Shown piece by piece: positions 50,372 through 59,426 of a stretch of DNA of 64,000 nucleotides (positions within the stretch are counted from its first letter, which is position 1; every line of letters starts with the position of its first letter). Position numbers and translations under genes: made by a program. Below the pieces are notes generated by a model. That model was given only the letters and a program-made list of their open reading frames with translations. It was not told the DNA's origin and made no database searches. Origin of the DNA: Sulfitobacter noctilucae (GTDB lineage Bacteria > Pseudomonadota > Alphaproteobacteria > Rhodobacterales > Rhodobacteraceae); NCBI RefSeq assembly GCF_000622365.1, contig NZ_JASC01000014.1, positions 372,001 to 436,000 on the forward strand. The letters are read 5' to 3'.

Positions 50372-53350
50372 GTGTCAGACCAGCGCAGGGTTGTGGCCGT
50401 TTTAGGCCCGACCAATACGGGTAAAACCACTTATGCAATAGACCGAATGCTGGCGCACCGCACCGGCGTCATCGGCCTGCCGCTGCGCTTGTTGGCGCGA
50501 GAGGTCTATGACCGCATTGTCGCGTTGCGCGGCCCATCAGTTGTGGCGCTGGTCACCGGCGAAGAACGCATTGTGCCGCCGCGCACGCAATATTGGGTGT
50601 GCACGGTAGAGGCGATGCCCGAAGGTATGGGTGCCGATTTCGTTGCCATTGATGAAATTCAATTGTGCTGTGATCCGGAACGCGGGCATGTATTCACCGA
50701 CCGTTTGCTCAGGTCGCGGGGCCTACACGAGACCAATTTTCTAGGCTCGGACACAATGCGCGGGACCATCGCAGCCCTGGTGCCGGGGGTGGAATTCGTT
50801 CGGCGCGAGCGGATGTCGGAGTTGATCTATTCTGGTCAGAAAAAGATAAGCCGGATGCGCCCTCGGAGTGCCATTGTAGGGTTTTCGGTTGAAAATGTAT
50901 ATGCCATCGCAGAACTGATCCGTCGCCAGAAGGGGGGTGCTGCGGTCGTTATGGGGGCGCTGTCGCCGCGTACGCGCAACGCCCAGGTCGATATGTACCA
51001 GAATGGCGAGGTCGACTATCTGGTAGCCACGGATGCCATCGGCATGGGCCTGAACCTTGACGTTGATCACGTTGCTTTTTCGGCGCTGGCCAAGTTTGAC
51101 GGACGGCGCATGCGTCCCCTGGCACCTAATGAGCTAGCGCAGATTGCGGGGCGTGCGGGACGCGGCTTTAAAAGCGGGACGTTTGGCACCACCGGCGATG
51201 CGCCCGGACTGGATGACGGGGTGGCGCGGGCCATCATGGACCACAGCTTCACCCCCCAGAACAAGGTGAACTGGCGCAATCACGCACTGCAATTCGGCTC
51301 GATCGACCGGTTGATTGCCACGTTGGAAGAAAAGCCCGACGACGAGAGACTTGTCCGCGCGCGTGAAGCAGATGACCTGCGGGCGCTCAAAGCACTTGGG
51401 CAGGTTGATGAGGTCTTTGCGCGCTGCACCAATGGTCCATCGGTCAAGTTGCTGTGGGATGTTTGCCGCATTCCAGACTTTCGCGGCATCAGCCATGCTG
51501 AACATGCCAGTCTTTTGGAAAGCATTTTTATCGACCTGCACCAGCGCGGCACGATCCCCGACGATTGGCTTGCGCGACAAATTAAACGCATTGATCGAAC
51601 CGATGGCGATATTGATGCGTTGTCCAAGCGATTGGCGTTTATCCGCACCTGGACCTATGTCGCACAGCGCAAAGGGTGGACGAAGGACGAAAGCCATTGG
51701 CGCGGGGCGACCCGTGTCGTAGAAGACAGACTGTCAGACGCCTTGCACGAACGTCTGACCCAAAGATTTGTAGACCGGCGCACATCCGTGCTTTTGCGCC
51801 GGCTAGGACAGAAGGAAGCTATGGTGGCCGAAGTAAACGAGACCGGTGAGGTCACAGTAGAAGGCGAATATGTAGGCAAGCTGGACGGGTTCCGGTTCCG
51901 CGCTGACAAGGGTGCGAGCGGTGCCGAAGACAAGACCATCAAGTCCGCCGCCATGCAGGCGCTTGCCCCGCAATTCCACCTGCGGGCCGATCGTTTTTAC
52001 AACGCGCCCGATACAGAGATTGATTTTACCGAGCAGGGGGGCCTCATGTGGGGGTCTGCTGCGGTCGGCAAGCTGGTTGCGGGCAGCGATGCATTGAAGC
52101 CGCAGGTTCAGGTGTTTGTCGACGATGTGGCAGGTGCCGAGGTGGCGCAGAAGGTCGAACGCCGGTTGCAGCACTTCATCGACCGCAAGGTCGCAGCCCT
52201 GTTCGAACCTCTGATCGCACTCTCTAAAGATGAAGCACTGACTGGTCTGGCCCGTGGCTTTGCCTTTCAACTGGTCGAGAACCTTGGCGTTTTGCCCCGC
52301 GCTGCGGTGGCCGATGACGTGAAAGCGTTGGATCAGGATGCACGCGGCGCATTGCGCAAGCATGGCATCCGTTTTGGACAATTCACCATTTTCATGCCGC
52401 TTCTGTTGAAGCCCGCGCCGACGCGCCTGCGTCTTGTTCTGTGGTCGCTAACAAAAGGGCTGTCCGAATTCCCCGAATCGCCACCACCCGGATTGGTCAC
52501 CATTCCGGTCGAAGCCGGTGCACCCGAAGGTGCTGATACAATGGCCGGCTACCGCAACGCTGGCACACGGGCCATCCGCATCGACATGCTGGAGCGTCTG
52601 GCTGACATGCTTCGCGCGGAAGATTCGCGCGGCGGGTTTGAAGCTAAGGCTGATATGCTCTCGATCACCGGGATGACCTTGGACCAGTTTGCCGATCTGA
52701 TGGGCGGTCTGGGCTATAAGGCCGAAAAGGGCGAGCGGACGAAGGTAAAGGCCGTAGACGCCGTGACACCCAAAGACGGCAGCCACAAGATGATGGATGC
52801 GTCAGCCGACACCACTGTCCCCGAGGCGACCGGAGCCGAGGCTGCAGCAGACGACGCTCCCGATAAGCCCGTGATGGACGTCGCAGCAGAGCAACCTGCG
52901 GGCGGCATCATCGAGACACCGGAAACGCCGTCCCCTGACGATATCGCGCCGGAAGTTGGCGCGATGCCGGACGATGGCATTGCACCCGTCGTGTCCGAAA
53001 CGGCTGAAACGCCGGAAGTTGCGGATCACATCCCCGATTCTGTGGCCGAGGAAACGCCAGTGGGCACTGCGCCAGATGCGGCGGTCGCGGGTGCGGAGAT
53101 GGAAACGTTCTATATCTTCACATGGGGGCGCGCCCCACGTGGAAATAGCGGTCCGCGCCGTGACAGTGGCGATAAGCCTCGCGGGAAAGGTAAGGGCAAA
53201 CCGCCTGCCAAAGGTCGCAAAGGTGCGCCGCGTAGTGACGGCGGTAACAAGTCGCAAAACTTTTCGGCCCGCCCGCCAAAGAAGGAAAAGGCGATCGACC
53301 CGGACAATCCATTTGCCGCCGCCCTCATGGGCCTCAAGGACAGCAAATAA
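50372..53350 (+). CDS. Suv3-like RNA helicase with long acidic C-terminus
   Basis: A 992-residue superfamily-2 helicase of the Suv3 type. Walker A is GPTNTGKT (12-19), motif II is DEIQ (94-97), and LVATDAIGMGLNLDVDH and AQIAGRAGRG (about 250) are motifs V and VI. GVIGLPLRLLAREVYDRI is the Suv3 signature. A helical core to about residue 770 is followed by a Pro/Ala/Glu/Asp-rich tail and a Lys/Arg/Gly-rich end (GDKPRGKGKGKPPAKGRKG). The GTG at 50372 is used. An S4 RNA-binding protein gene abuts it, pointing to RNA decay or ribosome work. Confidence 0.9.
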   Translation: MSDQRRVVAVLGPTNTGKTTYAIDRMLAHRTGVIGLPLRLLAREVYDRIVALRGPSVVALVTGEERIVPPRTQYWVCTVEAMPEGMGADFVAIDEIQLCCDPERGHVFTDRLLRSRGLHETNFLGSDTMRGTIAALVPGVEFVRRERMSELIYSGQKKISRMRPRSAIVGFSVENVYAIAELIRRQKGGAAVVMGALSPRTRNAQVDMYQNGEVDYLVATDAIGMGLNLDVDHVAFSALAKFDGRRMRPLAPNELAQIAGRAGRGFKSGTFGTTGDAPGLDDGVARAIMDHSFTPQNKVNWRNHALQFGSIDRLIATLEEKPDDERLVRAREADDLRALKALGQVDEVFARCTNGPSVKLLWDVCRIPDFRGISHAEHASLLESIFIDLHQRGTIPDDWLARQIKRIDRTDGDIDALSKRLAFIRTWTYVAQRKGWTKDESHWRGATRVVEDRLSDALHERLTQRFVDRRTSVLLRRLGQKEAMVAEVNETGEVTVEGEYVGKLDGFRFRADKGASGAEDKTIKSAAMQALAPQFHLRADRFYNAPDTEIDFTEQGGLMWGSAAVGKLVAGSDALKPQVQVFVDDVAGAEVAQKVERRLQHFIDRKVAALFEPLIALSKDEALTGLARGFAFQLVENLGVLPRAAVADDVKALDQDARGALRKHGIRFGQFTIFMPLLLKPAPTRLRLVLWSLTKGLSEFPESPPPGLVTIPVEAGAPEGADTMAGYRNAGTRAIRIDMLERLADMLRAEDSRGGFEAKADMLSITGMTLDQFADLMGGLGYKAEKGERTKVKAVDAVTPKDGSHKMMDASADTTVPEATGAEAAADDAPDKPVMDVAAEQPAGGIIETPETPSPDDIAPEVGAMPDDGIAPVVSETAETPEVADHIPDSVAEETPVGTAPDAAVAGAEMETFYIFTWGRAPRGNSGPRRDSGDKPRGKGKGKPPAKGRKGAPRSDGGNKSQNFSARPPKKEKAIDPDNPFAAALMGLKDSK

Positions 53351-53737
53351 TTGGCAGAACCAATTGAAAAATTGCGCGTGGACAAATGGTTGTGGCACGC
53401 GCGGTTTTTCAAGACACGCTCGATTGCCGCCGCACGGGTCAAAGCTGGCGGTCTGCGGATAAACGGAACACTGACGCAGAAAACCTCGAGCACTGTCAGC
53501 CCTGCGGATGTGCTGACATTCGAACAGGGCGATCATATTCGCGTGATCCAGATCGATGCACTCGGCGAAAGGCGCGGCCCCGCACCCGAAGCACAGACCC
53601 TTTATACAGATCTGTCCCCGCCAGAGCGCAAACCGAAGGACATACAGTCTCATAATCCCGGTTTTGACGGAAAAGGGCGCCCCAGTAAGAAGGATCGCCG
53701 CACCCTTGATCTTTCTAAGGCCCGCCACCTTGAATGA
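53351..53737 (+). CDS. S4-domain RNA-binding protein (Hsp15-like)
   Basis: A 128-residue protein with an N-terminal S4 domain: LRVDKWLWHARFFKTRSIAA, RVKAGGLRINGTLTQKTSST and DVLTFEQGDHIRVIQI. A basic C-terminal tail (GRPSKKDRRTLDLSKARHLE) follows. It resembles the ribosome-associated Hsp15 family. The start is TTG at 53351, directly after the helicase TAA. The pair is conserved in many alphaproteobacteria, to my knowledge. Confidence 0.88.
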   Translation: MAEPIEKLRVDKWLWHARFFKTRSIAAARVKAGGLRINGTLTQKTSSTVSPADVLTFEQGDHIRVIQIDALGERRGPAPEAQTLYTDLSPPERKPKDIQSHNPGFDGKGRPSKKDRRTLDLSKARHLE

Positions 53738-53789
53738 TCCTGCCCCCTGATTTAGGCACGGCGCATCCCAACCTGACAGAGACCCACCC

Positions 53790-54128
53790 ATGACCTACAT
53801 CGTCAACGACAGCTGCATTGCTTGCAAGTACACCGACTGCGTCGAGGTATGTCCGGTGGACTGCTTCTATGAGGGCGAGAACATGCTGGTCATCCATCCC
53901 GATGAATGCATCGACTGTGGTGTGTGCGAGCCGGAATGTCCCGCAGATGCGATCCGTCCGGACACAGAGCCGGACATGGACAAATGGGTAGAGTTCAATC
54001 GCAAGTACTCAGAGCTTTGGCCGGTGATCATCACCAAGAAAGATCCGCTGCCCGAAGCAGAAGAGCGCGACGGCGAAGCCGGCAAGCTTGAGAAGTACTT
54101 TTCCGAAGCACCGGGCGAGGGTGGCTGA
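53790..54128 (+). CDS. fdxA: 7Fe ferredoxin
   Basis: A 112-residue ferredoxin with two cluster sites: [20 protein letters not shown] and [18 protein letters not shown]. The Cys positions 9, 17, 21 and 40, 43, 46, 50 fit one [3Fe-4S] and one [4Fe-4S] cluster. The extended acidic C-terminus ([20 protein letters not shown]) is typical of FdxA. It sits between the S4 gene and carD. The redox partner is not evident. Confidence 0.95.
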   Translation: MTYIVNDSCIACKYTDCVEVCPVDCFYEGENMLVIHPDECIDCGVCEPECPADAIRPDTEPDMDKWVEFNRKYSELWPVIITKKDPLPEAEERDGEAGKLEKYFSEAPGEGG

Positions 54129-54444
54129 TTCGAAAACAGTGCCGTCACTCACCGGCGCAATGCGTGCACAGGTCCATAAATTATTGGGTAATGACGGCCA
54201 TTGACCGCCCGGCGGGCCGTTCTTCCGTCAACCCGCATTTTGTGTTATACTCATAAATATGATATCGAAAATGGTCTGTCTAAGACGTGTACCCACACAA
54301 CCCAGCTGCCGCTGGTTGATCTGACACTTTCATTGAAACGCACGCCAATCCGCGCCCTGCGGTCCCGTTGGTTTGCGTTTTTACGTGTCTGCACAATTGG
54401 ACCGGTCCCCCCGGCGGGCATGCCCGCGCTATAGGAGCCACTAC
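54129..54444 (+). other. intergenic region upstream of carD
   Basis: About 316 bases. An ACGGCC/GGCCGT stem at 54194-54220 followed by TCTT may end the ferredoxin transcript. An AT-rich stretch near 54240-54270 (GTTATACTCATAAATATGAT) could contain the carD promoter. A GCGGGCATGCCCGC palindrome at 54414-54427 lies just before the carD ribosome site. Short frames in this region have no support. Confidence 0.45.
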
Positions 54445-54957
54445 ATGAGTAAGTCGAAAAAGCTAGATTTCCGCCCCAACGAATTTGTCGTCTATCCCGC
54501 GCATGGCGTGGGCCAGATTGTATCAGTCGAGGAGCAGGAAGTCGCTGGCATCACGCTGGAGCTGTTTGTGATTTCCTTCGAGAAAGACAAGATGACCCTG
54601 CGCGTTCCGACGCACAAGGCGACCGAGATCGGGATGCGTGCGCTGTCCAGCCCCGATGTCATCAGCCATGCGATGAAGACTCTCAAGGGCAAGGCCAAGG
54701 TTAAGCGCGCCATGTGGTCCCGTCGGGCGCAGGAATATGAGCAAAAGATCAACTCTGGTGATCTGATCGCCATTGCCGAGGTCGTGCGCGACCTGCACCG
54801 CACCGACGACCAGCGTGAGCAGAGCTATTCCGAGCGTCAGCTTTATGAAGCGGCACTCGAACGGCTGACCCGCGAGGTCGCGGCTGTTGGTGGTGGCGAC
54901 GAGGGCGCGGCATCCAAGCAAATCGGTGACGTGCTGGAAAGCCGCATCGCGGCTTGA
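54445..54957 (+). CDS. carD: CarD-family transcription regulator
   Basis: A 170-residue RNA-polymerase-binding regulator. The N-terminal RNAP-interaction domain reads FRPNEFVVYPAHGVGQIVSV and GITLELFVISFEKDKMTLRV. The C-terminal DNA-binding helical domain has KAKVKRAMWSRRAQEYEQKI, IAIAEVVRDLHRTDDQREQS and YSERQLYEAALERLTREVA. ATAGGAG lies 8 bases before ATG 54445. It stabilises promoter open complexes in known species, and is commonly linked to ferredoxin fdxA in alphaproteobacteria. Confidence 0.95.
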   Translation: MSKSKKLDFRPNEFVVYPAHGVGQIVSVEEQEVAGITLELFVISFEKDKMTLRVPTHKATEIGMRALSSPDVISHAMKTLKGKAKVKRAMWSRRAQEYEQKINSGDLIAIAEVVRDLHRTDDQREQSYSERQLYEAALERLTREVAAVGGGDEGAASKQIGDVLESRIAA

Positions 54958-54982
54958 TCTGCTGCACGGAATGAATTGGAAG

Positions 54983-55008
54983 CGCCGTCCCCGAGGGGGC
55001 GGTGTTTT
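54983..55008 (+). terminator. rho-independent terminator of carD
   Basis: CGCCG(T)CCCC pairs with GGGGCGGTG around a GAG loop, with one bulged T and one G:U pair, followed by TTTT. It ends just before the convergent cobS stop. Confidence 0.75.
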
Positions 55009-55012
55009 GCAT

Positions 55013-55792
55013 TTAGCCGAGGGCGGACACGCAGAGCAGCAGCAAGGAAATCTCTGTGAGCTGCTGCGTCGCGCCAAGAACATCACCGGTTTGCCCGCCG
55101 ATTTTTGCCTTTGCGACTGCAGCGGAGCCAAGCACCGCCGCCAGTGTGATCACCACGCTCGCCACCGGCAGGGCGAAGAGCAGCGCGACGAGGGCCAATC
55201 CCGCGGCCCCACCAACGGCACCTAAAGGCGGGCACCCTGTTTGACGGGACAAGCCGCCCGACCGCGCATGCGGCAAAGCATACATAACCGCCACCATCGC
55301 GGCGCGTGAAACGACAGCTGCCCCAAGCAGCGCAGGCAAAGCCAGCCCTGCACCCAACAGGACTGCCAGGGCGATGCCTCGCAATCCCAAGGACATCAGC
55401 AATGCAATCACCCCATAGGTGCCAATCTGGCTATCTTTCATGATCTCCAGTCGTCGGGCCTTGTCCAAGCCGCCCCAAAAGCCGTCCGCACAGTCGGCCA
55501 ATCCGTCTTCATGCATCGCGCCGGTGACCAAAGCGCTTGCCACCAAGGCCAAAAGCGCAGCGATTGTAGGTGGTAGGCCCAGCTTGATAGCTACTGCACC
55601 AATGCCTGCCATGATGCCACCGATGAATATGCCGACCAGGGGATAGGCCCATGCCGCATAGGCCGCAGGGCGCGGATCGTCGGTTTTGAACTGTACGAAG
55701 GGCAAAGGCAGCCGCGTCAGCAAGGCAAAGGCCATGCCCACATCGTGAAGTCGTGGACGAAAGGCGGGCAGGGCGATGTCGTTTCCGGTCAT
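55013..55792 (-). CDS. cobS: adenosylcobinamide-GDP ribazoletransferase
   Basis: Joins alpha-ribazole to adenosylcobinamide-GDP in the last part of cobalamin synthesis. The 259-residue membrane protein has LLTRLPLPFV near the N-terminus, then the family motif GAMHEDGLADCADGFWGG and RLEIMKDSQIGTYGVIALLM. Five to seven membrane segments follow. GGGGAGGAGAGG precedes ATG 55792. It is divergent from cobT over a 74-base gap, too short for a cobalamin riboswitch. Confidence 0.94.
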   Translation of the reverse strand: MTGNDIALPAFRPRLHDVGMAFALLTRLPLPFVQFKTDDPRPAAYAAWAYPLVGIFIGGIMAGIGAVAIKLGLPPTIAALLALVASALVTGAMHEDGLADCADGFWGGLDKARRLEIMKDSQIGTYGVIALLMSLGLRGIALAVLLGAGLALPALLGAAVVSRAAMVAVMYALPHARSGGLSRQTGCPPLGAVGGAAGLALVALLFALPVASVVITLAAVLGSAAVAKAKIGGQTGDVLGATQQLTEISLLLLCVSALG

Positions 55793-55866
55793 TTTGTGCC
55801 TCTCCTCCCCTTCCTGTGTCCGGTCGCAGTGGGTAGACAGAAGCCAGCACACCAGTCAGACCGAGC

Positions 55867-56886
55867 ATGCCGATGACCCAAGATTTTGCAACCCTATCCG
55901 AATTCCGCGCATTGCTTGCCGCGCAGCCCGGTGCTGACGCGGGTCTACGGACCGCCGCGTCAGAGCACAACATGCAGTTGACCAAACCGCCCGGTGCCCT
56001 GGGCCGGCTTGAGCATCTTGCCCTGTGGTATCGCAGCTGGCGAGGCGGTGAGAATGTCGAAATATCAGCCCCGCAAGTGATCGTCTTTGCGGGCAATCAC
56101 GGCGTTGCCGCGCGTGGGGTTTCGGCTTTTCCGCCGGAAGTAACGGCGCAGATGGTAATGAATTTCCAGCACGGCGGGGCCGCGATCAACCAGATTGCAC
56201 GCACCAATGGCGCACGACTTGATGTGGTGGCGCTTGATCTGGATCGCCCCACGCAGGATTTTACACAAGGCCCCGCGATGAGCGAAGAGGAACTGGTCAC
56301 GGCACTTGGCACCGGCTGGCAGGCTGTCGCACCGGATACCGATTTGCTGGTCGTAGGCGAGATGGGGATCGCCAATACCACCGCCGCCGCCGCGATCGTC
56401 TGTGCATTGCTGGGTGGTGCGGCGGAAGAGTGGACCGGGCGCGGGACAGGCGTTGATGACTCGGGTCTGACGCTGAAGACCAATGTCGTTGCCGAAGGGG
56501 TTGCGTTGCACAGTGATCAGGGCGACGGGCTCGAGGTGCTGCGGCGCTTGGGCGGTCGCGAGCTGGCGGCGATGGCAGGGGCGATTGCGCGGGCGCGTTC
56601 GCTGCGCATTCCGGTGATCCTTGACGGGTTCATCTGCTGCGCAGCCGCGCTCACTTTGGCAAAGACTGCCGAAGGAGCGTTGGATCACACCGTGGCAGGA
56701 CACCAAAGCGCCGAGGGCGCACACGGCCCGCTGCTTAAAGCGTTGAACAAGGAACCGTTGTTGCAGCTTGGGCTGCGGTTGGGCGAAGCCTCGGGCGGGG
56801 CGCTTGCCGTTGGCGTATTGAAGGCGGCGATGGCCTGTCACTCAGGCATGGCGACCTTTGCCCAAGCGGGCGTCAGCGACGCTTGA
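55867..56886 (+). CDS. cobT: nicotinate-nucleotide-dimethylbenzimidazole phosphoribosyltransferase
   Basis: Makes alpha-ribazole phosphate from NaMN and a lower-axial base. The 339 residues have [35 protein letters not shown] and [19 protein letters not shown]. Near the end are [16 protein letters not shown] and [16 protein letters not shown]. The C-terminal Glu and His that bind substrate are in these blocks. ATG 55867 or 55873 (MTQDF) could start it. It supplies the substrate of the adjacent cobS product, so the divergent pair forms the nucleotide-loop module. Confidence 0.94.
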   Translation: MPMTQDFATLSEFRALLAAQPGADAGLRTAASEHNMQLTKPPGALGRLEHLALWYRSWRGGENVEISAPQVIVFAGNHGVAARGVSAFPPEVTAQMVMNFQHGGAAINQIARTNGARLDVVALDLDRPTQDFTQGPAMSEEELVTALGTGWQAVAPDTDLLVVGEMGIANTTAAAAIVCALLGGAAEEWTGRGTGVDDSGLTLKTNVVAEGVALHSDQGDGLEVLRRLGGRELAAMAGAIARARSLRIPVILDGFICCAAALTLAKTAEGALDHTVAGHQSAEGAHGPLLKALNKEPLLQLGLRLGEASGGALAVGVLKAAMACHSGMATFAQAGVSDA

Positions 56887-56908
56887 AAACACAAAAGTGC
56901 AGGCCGCC

Positions 56909-58825
56909 TCAGGCCCGCTTCTTTTCGTCTTCGTCCCCGCGGTTCAGGAACGCCGTTTCAAGGTCTTTCTGCAATTCCTTTGCGCGTGCCACATAGGCCT
57001 TGTTCTCGGACGGGGCCACATCAGGGCGCCAGAGTGAAGCCAGTTCGCGGACCGACATGCGGTCATGCGCATAGAATATCCGTTCCGCCTCATGCGCCTC
57101 GTATTCAGATAGACCCATGTTCTCCAGCACATAGCGGCCTGCGCGCAATGAGCCGTCGAACATTTCGCGCACGATGTCATTCGCGCCGGCCTGGTACTGG
57201 CGGTAAACATCCGTTCGGTCATGCGCGCGCGTTACGATGTGCAGATCAGGACGTTCCTTGCGCGCATAGGCGATTAATGCCAGCGCCGCCTTCGGATCAT
57301 CCAGCGTTACAACCAGCACTCGCGCGTCTTTCAGCCCTGCTTTGCGCAGTATATCGGGCCGGGTGGGATCGCCTAAAAATGCTTTGAACCCAAAGCGGCG
57401 CATCACCGCAATGGTTTCAGGATTGTGATCCAGCACCACGGTTTGAAAGCCACTGGCCTGGACCAGACGGTTGACGATCTGCCCGAACCGACCAATGCCT
57501 GCGATGATGACCGGACCTTCTTCGTCAATTTCATCGGGGATGAGCGGGCCGCCGGTCTCCTCCATCCGTTTACTGATCTGGTCATAAAGGATGAAAAGTA
57601 GGGGGGTGATCAGCATGGACAAGGCGATCACTAGCAACAGCGTTTCTGCCACGGTGTCCGGCATGACCCCTGTGGTGACCGAAAAGCTGACGAGGACAAA
57701 GCCGAATTCGCCTGCCTGCGCCAGTGCCAGCGCAAAGAGCCATTTGTCGCGCCCCCGTAGCCTAAAGATGTGGCCCAGAGCGAAAAGGATCAGTCCTTTG
57801 ACGAGGATGACCAACAGCGCCATTCCGAAGATGACAGCGGTATCCCCAAAGAGCAGCTCGAAATTGATGCCTGCCCCGACGGTGATGAAGAACAGTCCCA
57901 GCAGCAGTCCTTTGAAGGGTTCAAGGTCGGTCTCTAACTCGTGCCGGAACTCTGAGCTGGCCAGCACGACACCCGCCAGAAAGGCACCAAGCGCAGGCGA
58001 CAGCCCTACCAGCATCATCAGAAAAGAGATGCCGACAATGATCAACAGCGCCAGTGCGGTGTACATTTCACGAAGGTTGGCGGAATGGATAAAGCGGAAC
58101 ACAGGGCGGGTAAAGAAAACGCCCACTATGATGATTGACGCAATGGCCCCGAGTGTGACCAGCGTGATACCCCAGCTGGGCAGGCTTTGAATGAAATCAA
58201 AAGCGGCATCAACAGCAGCGGGGCCATGATGCCCTTCGCCGGTGGCATGAGCGTCGTCCAGTTTTTCGGGATCCAGTGTGATGGAACCGTCCGGCATCAT
58301 CCCCATTACAGTTGATATCGCCAGCAACGGCAGAAAGGCGAGGATCGGGATCACCGCAATGTCCTGAGTTAACAACACGGAAAAGACAGAGCGCCCCCCG
58401 GTTGTCTGCATCAAGTTCTTCTCGGACAGGGTTTGCAGCACGATCGCAGTTGAGGAAAGCGCCAGTGTCAGACCGATGGCAAGGGCCACATTCCACGGCT
58501 GGCTGTAAACCATTGCGATCCCCATCAAGGCGGCCGCTGACAGGACAACTTGCAAACCGCCCAGTCCCAGCAACCGGTGGCGCATGTCCCACAACGCGCG
58601 GGGTTCAAGTTCCAGACCGATCAGAAAGAGCATCATCACAACGCCGAATTCGGCGAAGTGCTGTAAATCCTTGGTCTCGGACCCGACCAGACCAAGGACG
58701 GGACCAATCAGGATGCCCGCCGCCAGATAGCCCAGCACCGACCCAAGGCCCAACCGCGACGCGATGGGTACGGCAATCACCGCCGCTGCCAGATAGATCG
58801 TCGCTTGGAACAGGAAACCTTCCAT
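56909..58825 (-). CDS. Kef-type K+/H+ efflux protein (CPA2) with RCK domain
   Basis: A 638-residue monovalent cation/proton antiporter. Twelve or so membrane segments fill residues 1-410, with LALSSTAIVLQTLSE and LLTQDIAVIPILAFL among the conserved blocks. An insertion at about 190-201 is His/Asp-rich (DDAHATGEGHHG). Residues 438-560 form a TrkA-N/RCK domain with AGIGRFGQIVNRL (443-455) and VVLDHNPETIAVMRRFGFKA. It is likely KefB/KefC-like, gated by a nucleotide or glutathione adduct. No KefG/F-type partner is adjacent. Confidence 0.9.
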   Translation of the reverse strand: MEGFLFQATIYLAAAVIAVPIASRLGLGSVLGYLAAGILIGPVLGLVGSETKDLQHFAEFGVVMMLFLIGLELEPRALWDMRHRLLGLGGLQVVLSAAALMGIAMVYSQPWNVALAIGLTLALSSTAIVLQTLSEKNLMQTTGGRSVFSVLLTQDIAVIPILAFLPLLAISTVMGMMPDGSITLDPEKLDDAHATGEGHHGPAAVDAAFDFIQSLPSWGITLVTLGAIASIIIVGVFFTRPVFRFIHSANLREMYTALALLIIVGISFLMMLVGLSPALGAFLAGVVLASSEFRHELETDLEPFKGLLLGLFFITVGAGINFELLFGDTAVIFGMALLVILVKGLILFALGHIFRLRGRDKWLFALALAQAGEFGFVLVSFSVTTGVMPDTVAETLLLVIALSMLITPLLFILYDQISKRMEETGGPLIPDEIDEEGPVIIAGIGRFGQIVNRLVQASGFQTVVLDHNPETIAVMRRFGFKAFLGDPTRPDILRKAGLKDARVLVVTLDDPKAALALIAYARKERPDLHIVTRAHDRTDVYRQYQAGANDIVREMFDGSLRAGRYVLENMGLSEYEAHEAERIFYAHDRMSVRELASLWRPDVAPSENKAYVARAKELQKDLETAFLNRGDEDEKKRA

Positions 58826-58855
58826 GTCGGTCCTCTCAAATGCGCTGCGGCGCGT

Positions 58856-59311
58856 TCAGGTGGGCAAAGGCCCGTCACGTTTCAACTGGTCCATCACGAT
58901 CTGACTGTGGACTCGCGACACTGCAGGATGAGACAGCAAAACATCGTGAATCAGCCGGTTCAGGCTGGGTAGATCTTCACAGTAAACCCTCAGGAGATAG
59001 TCTGCATCCCCGGTCATCGTCCACGCGCTCACGATTTCGGCACGGGTCGCCAAAAGCTGGGCAAAACTGCGCGATTGTTCGGGGCCGTGGCTGACCAGAT
59101 GGACTTGCACGAAACCCTGAACATTGAGGCCGAGTTTCAATGGATCAAGGCGCGCGGTATAGCTTTCGATGTACCCATCCGCTTCAAGCCGCTGACGCCG
59201 CCGCCCTGCTTGTGACGGAGATAGATGCAATCGTTCGCCTAACTCCTGTGCGGTCAAATGGGCATTTTTTTGAAGCGCCGCCAGCAGGCGGTAGTCGGTT
59301 TGGTCGAGCAT
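58856..59311 (-). CDS. Lrp/AsnC family regulator
   Basis: A 151-residue leucine-responsive regulator. The N-terminal helix-turn-helix reads LAALQKNAHLTAQELGERLH and LSPSQAGRRRQRLEADGYIE. The C-terminal RAM domain (VQVHLVSHGPEQSRSF, ADYLLRVYCEDLPSLNRLIH) binds small effectors, usually amino acids. It lies 30 bases upstream of the kef gene on the same strand and may regulate it or be co-transcribed; the target is not known. Confidence 0.9.
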   Translation of the reverse strand: MLDQTDYRLLAALQKNAHLTAQELGERLHLSPSQAGRRRQRLEADGYIESYTARLDPLKLGLNVQGFVQVHLVSHGPEQSRSFAQLLATRAEIVSAWTMTGDADYLLRVYCEDLPSLNRLIHDVLLSHPAVSRVHSQIVMDQLKRDGPLPT

Positions 59312-59426
59312 GATGCGTTACTTCCGCGTAGATTAAGCGACATATGCGGCAAGTTGGCAAGAAAGGCTAGAATGCAGACATAAATTCATGCATTTGAGCA
59401 GGCTGTCGCTTGATCGCTCAGGGGCG

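Noticed and set aside
54194..54220. Definite terminator for the ferredoxin gene
   Set aside because: Only a 6-base stem with a long loop and TCTT; mentioned as possible but not listed as a separate feature.
55793..55866. Cobalamin riboswitch between cobS and cobT
   Set aside because: The gap is 74 bases, too short, and shows no B12 box.
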